Positions 17,527 through 24,824 of a stretch of DNA of 64,000 nt are shown piece after piece. Under the pieces are notes generated by a model that was given only the letters and a program-made list of their open reading frames with translations, searched no databases and was not told the origin of the DNA. The stretch is from Gemmatimonas sp. GTDB taxonomy: Bacteria > Gemmatimonadota > Gemmatimonadetes > Gemmatimonadales > Gemmatimonadaceae. The stretch lies in contig NZ_JAPZSK010000006.1 in assembly GCF_027531815.1 (NCBI RefSeq), forward strand, positions 558,001 through 622,000. The letters are read 5' to 3'. Positions within the stretch are counted from its first letter, which is position 1, and each line of letters opens with the position of its first letter. A program made the position numbers and the translations under genes.

Positions 17527-18015
17527 CTACCCCGCCACCACCGCGGCAACCTGCCTCGCCAGCACCGCCAGACCGGGGGAATGCTGCAGGGCGTCGGCGT
17601 ACAGCCGCTGAAAAGAGTCCCCCTCCGGATCGGCCCGCAACAGGTCGCGGGCACGGTCGAGCAGCGCGCGCCCTTCCTCTTCGCCCAGCGGCGATTTCCG
17701 GTCGGAGGCACGCTCATCGATGAGCAGGACCATCTGCGCCATGGGGCGCAGCCAATCGAACCACGGATCGTTGATGACCAACTGCAGGAAGGCGCTGTTG
17801 TTGGCGATGCGTCCCCGCGCTTTCTCGTAGCGTACGCGTTCGGCTTCAAGCAGGGCGCGGTGCACCTTGAGCAGCAGGGTGCGCGCCACCTCCAATCGCT
17901 CCCGGAGCGCCGGGGAAGCGGACGGCGTTTCCACTGGCAGCGCGCCGTCACCCACGGTGCTGGTGTCGATCGTGGGGGAGGTGCCGGGGTCCGGGGTGCC
18001 GGCCGGTTCGGTCAT
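17527..18015 (-). CDS. Unknown 162-residue cytoplasmic protein
   Basis: The N-terminal 50 residues are low-complexity and proline/threonine-rich; the rest is helical (LRERLEVARTLLLKVHRALLEAERVRYEKARGR ... WFDWLRPMAQMVLLIDERAS). No known domain is recognised with certainty; the pattern recalls small conserved helical proteins of proteobacteria and Gemmatimonadota. ATG 18015 has AGGAG nine bases upstream, so the start is well supported even though the frame is open to 18267. It is divergent from the S9 peptidase gene. Confidence 0.7.
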   Translation of the reverse strand: MTEPAGTPDPGTSPTIDTSTVGDGALPVETPSASPALRERLEVARTLLLKVHRALLEAERVRYEKARGRIANNSAFLQLVINDPWFDWLRPMAQMVLLIDERASDRKSPLGEEEGRALLDRARDLLRADPEGDSFQRLYADALQHSPGLAVLARQVAAVVAG

Positions 18016-18118
18016 GCGACATGCTCCTGCAGGGAATTGGGCGACAAGCGCGGGATCGTGCTGTAAGCTATGTGGGTACCCCGACCCCGTCCCCCCCTCC
18101 GTTTCGAGGCCGTCCTCC

Positions 18119-20782
18119 GTGCCGAAGCCCTCCATTGAGTCCCTGCGCCTGCTCGCCCTCTCGGGGTTGCTGGCGCTCCCGTTTACGGCCACCCGGCCGC
18201 TGGCGGCGCAGAACACCGGTGCCGCGACCAATACGGCCGGCCCCGGCGCGAGCGCCACGAGTGCCAAGGGTGAGCTGATCGCCGACGAAGGCTACGTGAC
18301 GCCCCCCGAGGCCATCACGAAGCTCGTCACGACGCCTCGCGACCGGAACGTGAGCTTCACGAACCCGAGCCCCGGTGCCCGGCAGTACTTCATGCGGCCG
18401 CTCAGTGACGGGCTGCCACAGCTCAGGTATGTGGGGAAGGCACACCACAATCTGGGCGGCTTCCAGGTGGATCACCTCGGCAACCGCGAGCGGGCGCTCA
18501 CCATGCGCAGCAGTGTGGGCTTCGAGGTCACCGAGTGGAGCACAGGCCGCAAGGTCTCGGTGAACGCCCCCGCGGGCGCGCGCGTGGCGGCCCCCACCTG
18601 GTCGCCGGAGGGCAAGGAGATCGCCTTCTTCGCCTTGTACGATGATGCGACGCAGCTGTGGGTGGCTGATGCCGCCACCGGCAAGGCGCGCGCCGTCTCG
18701 CCGCGCACGGTGCTCGCGACGGCGGTGACGGCGCCCGAGTGGACGGCCGACGGCCAGTCGCTGATCACGGTGCTCGTGCCCGATGGCCGCGGCCCCGAAC
18801 CGAAGGAACCGGTCCTCGCGAGCGGGCCCATGGTGCGCGTGAACGAGGGTGCCAAGCTCAAGACACGCACGTACGCCGACCTCGTCATGACGCCGTACGA
18901 GAAGGAACTGCTCGCCTATCACATGAACGGCCAGCTGGCCGTCGTGAACACGAAGACGCGCGCGGTGAAGAAGATCGGCGCCCCCGGATTCATTCGCGGG
19001 ATCGACGCATCGCCCGATGGCCAGTACTTCAAGGTCACGTATGTGGAGAAGCCTTTCTCGTACGTGCTGCAGGTGAACGAGTTCGGTACGCGCGACGTAG
19101 TGCTCGATGCCGCCGGCACCGTGGTGCGCGAGGTGGCGAAGCGCGCCATGCGCACCGGCGAGGAGCCGAGTGATGCTGCAGGCCGTGGCCGCCCGGCGGT
19201 GGACACCAGCAAGCGCGACCTCAAGTGGCACCCCAACGCTCCGGGGCTGCTGTACCTGCAGATCGCGCCGGCCCAGGCACGTCGCAATGGCGCGACCGGT
19301 AACGCCCCCGCGGGCGCTACGCCGGCCGCCCGCGGCGACAGCGCGGCGGCCGGGCGCCGCAATGACCGCGTGATGCACTGGAAGGCTCCGTTCGACTCGA
19401 CGAGCGCCGCGGTGCTCTACGAAACCGCCAATCGCATCACGACCACGCGCTTCAACGATGCCGGCACCATCCTCTTCGTGACCGAACAGGGCACGGGCGG
19501 CACGTTCGAGCAGGCGGTCTTCCTCACCGAGAACAACGCCAAGTACACCGTGGTCACGCCGCGGCGCGGCGCCGATACCACACAGGTGCGTGGCGGCTTC
19601 GGCGGTCGCAACGCCGACGGGCTCGTTACCCGCCCCGGCAAGAAGGGGGCACCGGTGGTGGTGGTGTCCACCGATGGCAAGTTCGTCTTCCGCATCGGCA
19701 CGGCCGCCGACACCGCCAAGGTGCAGAATACCTGGGTGGAGAAGATCGAAATCAAGACGGGGAGTATTGCCCGCCTGTACGAGAGCGACGGCAGCGTGGT
19801 GGAGTCCATCTCGGCGCCGCTCGATGACGATTTCTCCAAGGCCGTGATTCAGCGCGAAAGCGCGAGCATGGTGCCGCAGTCGTACGTGCTGACGCTGACC
19901 GGCAAGGACGCAAAGCAGCTCACGAGCAACGTGGACCTCATGCCGGAGCTGTCGGCGGCGGTGAAGAAGACGGTGATTGCCCGCCGCGCCGATGGATTCC
20001 AGTTCAACGTGAGGGTGACGCTGCCGGCCGGCTACAAGGAGGGCACGCGCCTGCCGGCGATGTTCTGGTTCTATCCGTACGAGTACGAGAACCAGGCCGG
20101 CTACGATCGCGCCGCCGCGCAGAACGCCGCCCGCGAGCGCCGCTTCCCCACGTACGGGCCGCGCTCGCTCGCGTTCCTGGTCACCCAGGGCTACGCCGTC
20201 GTGGAGCCCGACGCGCCCATCTTCGCCAGCGAAGGGCAGCTGCCGAACGACAACTACGTGGTGGACCTGCGCAACAATCTGTCGGCCATCATCGACGCGC
20301 TTGACACCCTCGCCATCATCGACCGCCATCGCCTCGGTCTGGGCGGACACAGCTACGGTGCATTCAGCACGGTGAACGCCATGGTGCACACGCCGTTCTT
20401 CAAGGCCGGTATTGCCGGCGACGGCGCCTACAACCGCACGCTCACCCCGAACGGCTTCCAGAGTGAGCGCCGCGACCTGTGGCAGGGGCGACAGACGTAT
20501 CTGGAGATGTCGCCGTTCCTCTATGCCGACCAGCTGAACGGCGCGCTACTCATGTACCACAGCACCGAAGACCAGAACGTGGGCACCGCCCCGATCAATT
20601 CGGAGCGCCTGTACCACGCCCTGATGGGCCTCGGCAAGACGACATCGCTGTACATGTACCCGTACGAGGACCACGGCCCGATCGCGCGCGAGACGGTGCT
20701 CGACCAGTGGGCCCGCTGGGTCGCGTGGCTGGACAAGTACGTGAAGAACGCCAACCAGCAGAAGGCGCCGAAGGCGATGTAA
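18119..20782 (+). CDS. Secreted S9-family prolyl oligopeptidase-like peptidase
   Basis: About 887 residues. A signal peptide (LRLLALSGLLALPF ... PLAAQ) is followed by a long beta-propeller region (to about residue 600) with WD40-like strands such as WSPEGKEIAFFA and WTADGQSLITVL. The C-terminal alpha/beta-hydrolase domain carries the triad: Ser745 in GGHSYGAF, Asp in STEDQNVGT, His in YEDHGPI. These enzymes cleave short peptides, often after proline or acyl-amino acids. The start is taken as GTG 18119, which gives the leader peptide directly; GAGG lies somewhat far upstream. Confidence 0.86.
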   Translation: MPKPSIESLRLLALSGLLALPFTATRPLAAQNTGAATNTAGPGASATSAKGELIADEGYVTPPEAITKLVTTPRDRNVSFTNPSPGARQYFMRPLSDGLPQLRYVGKAHHNLGGFQVDHLGNRERALTMRSSVGFEVTEWSTGRKVSVNAPAGARVAAPTWSPEGKEIAFFALYDDATQLWVADAATGKARAVSPRTVLATAVTAPEWTADGQSLITVLVPDGRGPEPKEPVLASGPMVRVNEGAKLKTRTYADLVMTPYEKELLAYHMNGQLAVVNTKTRAVKKIGAPGFIRGIDASPDGQYFKVTYVEKPFSYVLQVNEFGTRDVVLDAAGTVVREVAKRAMRTGEEPSDAAGRGRPAVDTSKRDLKWHPNAPGLLYLQIAPAQARRNGATGNAPAGATPAARGDSAAAGRRNDRVMHWKAPFDSTSAAVLYETANRITTTRFNDAGTILFVTEQGTGGTFEQAVFLTENNAKYTVVTPRRGADTTQVRGGFGGRNADGLVTRPGKKGAPVVVVSTDGKFVFRIGTAADTAKVQNTWVEKIEIKTGSIARLYESDGSVVESISAPLDDDFSKAVIQRESASMVPQSYVLTLTGKDAKQLTSNVDLMPELSAAVKKTVIARRADGFQFNVRVTLPAGYKEGTRLPAMFWFYPYEYENQAGYDRAAAQNAARERRFPTYGPRSLAFLVTQGYAVVEPDAPIFASEGQLPNDNYVVDLRNNLSAIIDALDTLAIIDRHRLGLGGHSYGAFSTVNAMVHTPFFKAGIAGDGAYNRTLTPNGFQSERRDLWQGRQTYLEMSPFLYADQLNGALLMYHSTEDQNVGTAPINSERLYHALMGLGKTTSLYMYPYEDHGPIARETVLDQWARWVAWLDKYVKNANQQKAPKAM

Positions 20783-20795
20783 GGGGCGGGAGGGG

Positions 20796-20953
20796 GGGCA
20801 GGGGGCAGGCAGCAGGTAGCAGGGGGCAGGGGGCAGGGAGCAGACGATTCTGCTTCCGGCCCCCTGCTTTCTGCTTCCTGCTTCCTGCTTCCTGCTTCCT
20901 GCTTCCTGCTTCCTGCTTCCTGCTTCCTGCTTCCTGCTTCCTGCTTCCCGCTT
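20796..20953. repeat. Head-to-head heptad array, NNGCAGG then CCTGCTT
   Basis: Seven units of NNGCAGG run from 20796 to 20844 and, after an 18-bp spacer, thirteen units of CCTGCTT run from 20863 to 20953, eleven of them identical. The two halves are reverse complements of the same consensus (CCTGCNN), so the transcript of either strand can form a long imperfect stem. It fills nearly all of the 188-bp gap between the convergent S9 and M28 peptidase genes. Confidence 0.92.
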
Positions 20954-20970
20954 CCTTGATGTGCCTGCTG

Positions 20971-22779
20971 TTACGGCACGATGACCTTCGGCTTTGCCGG
21001 CTTGGTGCCATTCAGCCGCGGGCGCGGGCCGTTGGCCACGTCCACGGCGATGTCGCGAATGTAGTTCGTGATGCGCGCGTAGTGCGGGTAGTCGATCCAC
21101 TCCGGCTCGTCGGTGCGCTGGTGGTAGTCACCATGCAGCCCCGTGAAGAAGAAGGCGATGGGGACACCCTGCTGCGCGTAGCGGAAGTGATCGCTGCGCC
21201 CGTAGATGTTGTTGTAGCCGGCCCAGGCGATGGGTTCGTCCATCTTGTAGTCGAGGGCGAGCGGCCGGGGCTGCTTCGTGTTCACGCGCGCGACGGTCTC
21301 GCCGAGATCCTTCGAATCGAACATGGAGCCGATGACGGCCACGTAGTCGTCGCTCCCTCCAGGCAGGTCCTCGCCACGTCCGCGACCGATCATGTCGATG
21401 TTGAGCTGGGCGACGATGGAGTCGATGGGCACCGTGGGGTGGCGCGTGAAGTGCGCCGCGCCGAGCAGCCCGGCTTCCTCACCGGTGTGCCACACGAAGA
21501 TCAGGGAGCGCTTGGGCTTCACGGCCATGGCCATGACCGCTTCGGCAATCTCGAGCACGCCCATGGAGCCCGACCCGTCGTCGTCGGCCCCGTTGTTGAT
21601 GGAGTCGAGACGCGGGGTGGGGTGGACACGGCGGATGCTGTCCATGTTCACGCGGATCTGCGCCATCTGCTCGGGGCCCAGCGGCTTCATGTCGTTGGCG
21701 AGCAGCAGGCGATTGCGCGCATCGTTGAACGCCTTGAGGGAGTCCTTGTCGACCGGTGTCGTGAAGCCCACGTGATCGTTGTGGGCACCAATGGCGACAT
21801 ACTGCGCCTTGAGGATGGGATCGCTACCGGGAATGATCCCGATGACATTGCGCGCCCAGTCGGTGGGGAGTTCCACGAATTCGAGTGAGGCGGTGACCAC
21901 GCCGCCGCGCGCACCGGGGGCAAGCGCCTCGACAGGCTGCCCCTTGAAGAGCTGCGCGGCGCCCTCACGGGTGAGCCGGAACGCGCCTTGTGGTTGCGCC
22001 GCCGCGAGCTCGCGTCGGAGCAGCCCGATGGAATCCGCCGGTGAGACGGCGCCCGCGCCGGTGGGCGCCGCTCCACGCGGCGGAGCCACCTGCTGCGCCA
22101 CGGTGGGCTCGTTGATGGCTACGCGCTGCGCGGGGGAGAGGTTGTCGAGATCGACAATCGCGACCGCCGCCGCGTCGGCGAAGCGGGAGGGAGGCGGCGT
22201 GAACCCCGGACGCACCGCGAACCCTTGCCCCTGCCCTCCGCGCCCGCCCGGTTGCGGCAGCAGCACGACGAACTTGCCCACCGCCGCGCTTGCAGGGATC
22301 TGCAGGGTGGTATCGCCCTGGGTGCCACCGAACACCACCTCGGCATCGGTCACCGGCCGCGGTGCCCGCAGTCCCGGCACCGCCACCACATGGGTGTTCC
22401 ACGCCATCGGATTGCCGTCGACCGTCACGCGTGAATGTTCCGTGAACTTGCGCAGGTGGAACGGCAGATTCTGGAAGTACGTGCCGTTCACGCCGCCCGG
22501 CACGAGACCAAGTCGCTTGAGTTCAGCAGCGATGAAGTCGGTGCCCTTGCGATTGCCCACCCGCCCCACCTGGCGCCCCTGCATGGAGTCGTCCGCAAAC
22601 TGGTAGAGGCGAATCTGCAGGTCGCGCGGTGTGATCTGCGCCGTGGTGGGCGCGGGCTTGAGCTTCTCGGGATTGCCGAAGCGATTGACCCGCGACGCGC
22701 CCTGCGACGAGGCGGTCGCGGCGAATGCGGGGAGCAGGCACGCACCGAGCGCAATGCGTGAAAGTCGGGGGAATGACAT
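20971..22779 (-). CDS. Secreted M28-family zinc aminopeptidase with PA domain
   Basis: A 602-residue protein with a signal peptide (LSRIALGACLLPAFAATASSQ). Between about 120 and 320 is a protease-associated insertion. The M28 zinc-ligand motifs follow in order: AIGAHNDHVGF (about 331), NGADDDGSGSMG (about 395) and VWHTGEEAGLLGAAHF with the catalytic Glu-Glu pair (about 433), then RSDHFRYAQQGVP near the end. Family members remove N-terminal residues or process peptides outside the cytoplasm. GGAG precedes the ATG. It is divergent from the HEAT-cyclophilin gene. Confidence 0.88.
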   Translation of the reverse strand: MSFPRLSRIALGACLLPAFAATASSQGASRVNRFGNPEKLKPAPTTAQITPRDLQIRLYQFADDSMQGRQVGRVGNRKGTDFIAAELKRLGLVPGGVNGTYFQNLPFHLRKFTEHSRVTVDGNPMAWNTHVVAVPGLRAPRPVTDAEVVFGGTQGDTTLQIPASAAVGKFVVLLPQPGGRGGQGQGFAVRPGFTPPPSRFADAAAVAIVDLDNLSPAQRVAINEPTVAQQVAPPRGAAPTGAGAVSPADSIGLLRRELAAAQPQGAFRLTREGAAQLFKGQPVEALAPGARGGVVTASLEFVELPTDWARNVIGIIPGSDPILKAQYVAIGAHNDHVGFTTPVDKDSLKAFNDARNRLLLANDMKPLGPEQMAQIRVNMDSIRRVHPTPRLDSINNGADDDGSGSMGVLEIAEAVMAMAVKPKRSLIFVWHTGEEAGLLGAAHFTRHPTVPIDSIVAQLNIDMIGRGRGEDLPGGSDDYVAVIGSMFDSKDLGETVARVNTKQPRPLALDYKMDEPIAWAGYNNIYGRSDHFRYAQQGVPIAFFFTGLHGDYHQRTDEPEWIDYPHYARITNYIRDIAVDVANGPRPRLNGTKPAKPKVIVP

Positions 22780-22877
22780 GGGAGTCTCCGGAGGGGTCAG
22801 GGCAGTCCGGGAAAGTTACGCGCGGTCGGCGCGCCGGGCATATTGGCGCAGGCCTTTCTTCCTTCCCGGATATTCCC

Positions 22878-24824
22878 ATGTGGTCATTTGCCTTCCTGCT
22901 GCTCCAGGGTGCCACGCCGGCCCCGCCTTCCCCCACCGCGTACGAGGTACTGCGCGCCGAACATGCGCGCGGGGCCGACATGCACACGTTGCGTGCCGCA
23001 CTCCAGCGGGGAGATACCCTCGTCCAGCGGTTGGCGGTGCGCGCCGTGGGGCGCATGGAGCGCGAGGCGCTGATGGGGGAGCTCATGCCGCTGCTGCAGT
23101 CACCGGCCGCGTCGGTACGCCGCGAGGTGCTGCTGGCGAGCGCGCAGATGCGGGTTGCGGGAATCGGTTGGACCGTGCTGTCGGCCCCACGGCCGGAACC
23201 TGATGCCAGCGTACGCGCTGCCGCGTACGCCACGATGGGGCGGTCGGCACCGCCGACGGCCGAATGGGAGGCCCGTATTGCCGCCGGCCTGCGCGACGAG
23301 GCGTCGGCAGCGAGGCTTGGCGCCGCCCGTGGCCTCGAGGTGTTCTATCGCCGGCATCGTCGCGCCCTGGTGCCCGCTGACTCGGTGACGCGCGCGCTGG
23401 AGCGACTGCAGGAGCCACGCGGCGAGGCAGACAGTGCGCTGCCCTTGCTCGTGGCGCTGGCCCGCCACGCAGCGCTGTTGGCCAGCCCCGCCGGCAGCGT
23501 CCCGTCGGCGTCATGGCTGGCGGCGCTGCGCGCCCACCCGGACCCGCAGGTGCGCCGCGTCGCCGTGCTCGTCCAACCGACTGCCGACGCCCTGCGCGAT
23601 CCGTCGCCGCTCGTGCGCATGGAGATGCTGCGCCCCACGGTGCCGCTCACCACAGCGCAACTGACCACCGCCCTGAGCGATACGGACGATCATGTGCGGC
23701 TGATGGCGATCGACCGTCTCCCGCGCGCCGAGGGCGCGGCCGCCCTGCTGCGCCCGCTGCTGCAGCCGCAGCGCGACTGGCGAACCCGCGCGCATGCGGT
23801 GGCCGCGCTGGTGCGCGTACACGCCGACAGTGCCCGTCCGCACATTGTCCGGCTGGCGCGCGACCCGGTATGGCAGGCGCGCGCGTGGGCAGCGCGGGCG
23901 GCGATGGTGGCGCGTGACAGTGTCACGCTGCGCCTGCTCGCCCGCGACCCCAACCCGAACGTGCAGCTCGAGGCCATCGTGACCGCAGAGGACGCGGTGC
24001 GTGCGCTGGGGCGCGACCATGCCGGCCTCGTGCTCGCCGGTGCCACCTTCCTTGCCAAGGCGGCCGACGGCGGCGCCATGGATGCGCGCCACGCCGATGC
24101 GGCCGCGCGCGCACTCGAACGCATCAGCCGTACGCACCCCGTGACCTGGCGCGACCCGCGGGTCGCGCTGCTGCGCTACGTCGTGCGTTTCCGCGATGTG
24201 CACCCGCCGGTGAGTGGACTGTGGCTGGGCCAGTGGCTGCGCGACGCCGATCCGGAGATGCAGCGGATTGCCGGGGAGGCACTGCCTGGATGGACCACCA
24301 CGGCCAACCCGTACGTGCCGCCGCCGTTTGCGGGCGAGGCGGAGCTGCGGGCGCTGCGTGGCGCCACGGTGGAGATGCGCATTCGGGGCAAGGGACGCAT
24401 GCTGATGGCGCTGCAACCCGACAGTGCCCCCATGGCGGTGGTGTCGTTCGTGCGGCTGGCTGAGCGGGGCGACTTCGCGACGCGCACGCTGCACCGGGTC
24501 GTGCCCAACTTCGTGGTGCAGGGCGGCAGTCCGGGGGCCGACGAATACGATCCGGCCACGTCGTACTTCATGCGCGACGAGGTGGGCGCCAGCAATCGGC
24601 GAGGGACCCTCGGCATCTCCACGCGTGGGCGAGACACCGGCGACGGCCAGATCTACTTCAACCTCATCGACAACGTGCGTCTCGATTTCGATTACACGGT
24701 ATTCGCGTCCGTGGTTGAGGGACTCGAGGTGATGGACCGCATCCAGGAAGGCGACGTGATCGAGTCGGTGCGCGTCGTGCGCACAGCGTCGGCGGCGCGC
24801 CGCAGCACGGGGGGCGTTCGCTGA
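22878..24824 (+). CDS. HEAT-repeat protein fused to a cyclophilin-type peptidyl-prolyl isomerase
   Basis: About 648 residues. A short hydrophobic N-terminus (MWSFAFLLLQGATPAPP) may be a signal peptide. Residues 30-490 are Arg/Ala/Asp-rich helical repeats of the HEAT type (AHAVAALVRVHADSARPHIV, AWAARAAMVARDSVTLRLL). The last 150 residues are a cyclophilin domain with HRVVPNFVVQGGSP, GTLGISTRGRDTGDGQIYFN and DYTVFASVVEGLEVMDRI. Several active-site positions are retained only approximately. It probably assists folding of exported proteins while the HEAT part binds a partner (inference). The stop overlaps the next start by one base. Confidence 0.82.
   Translation: MWSFAFLLLQGATPAPPSPTAYEVLRAEHARGADMHTLRAALQRGDTLVQRLAVRAVGRMEREALMGELMPLLQSPAASVRREVLLASAQMRVAGIGWTVLSAPRPEPDASVRAAAYATMGRSAPPTAEWEARIAAGLRDEASAARLGAARGLEVFYRRHRRALVPADSVTRALERLQEPRGEADSALPLLVALARHAALLASPAGSVPSASWLAALRAHPDPQVRRVAVLVQPTADALRDPSPLVRMEMLRPTVPLTTAQLTTALSDTDDHVRLMAIDRLPRAEGAAALLRPLLQPQRDWRTRAHAVAALVRVHADSARPHIVRLARDPVWQARAWAARAAMVARDSVTLRLLARDPNPNVQLEAIVTAEDAVRALGRDHAGLVLAGATFLAKAADGGAMDARHADAAARALERISRTHPVTWRDPRVALLRYVVRFRDVHPPVSGLWLGQWLRDADPEMQRIAGEALPGWTTTANPYVPPPFAGEAELRALRGATVEMRIRGKGRMLMALQPDSAPMAVVSFVRLAERGDFATRTLHRVVPNFVVQGGSPGADEYDPATSYFMRDEVGASNRRGTLGISTRGRDTGDGQIYFNLIDNVRLDFDYTVFASVVEGLEVMDRIQEGDVIESVRVVRTASAARRSTGGVR

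Noticed and set aside
18068-20389. A 773-codon open frame antisense to the S9 peptidase gene
   Set aside because: It is His/Arg/Gly-rich, has no domain, and mirrors the codon bias of the real gene on the other strand; GC-rich DNA leaves such frames open. The same applies to long antisense frames at 611-1765, 4662-5909, 6655-7962, 38404-40695, 57291-59924 (N-terminal part) and others.
20796-20953. CRISPR array
   Set aside because: Units are 7 bp with no unique spacers, and there are no cas genes.
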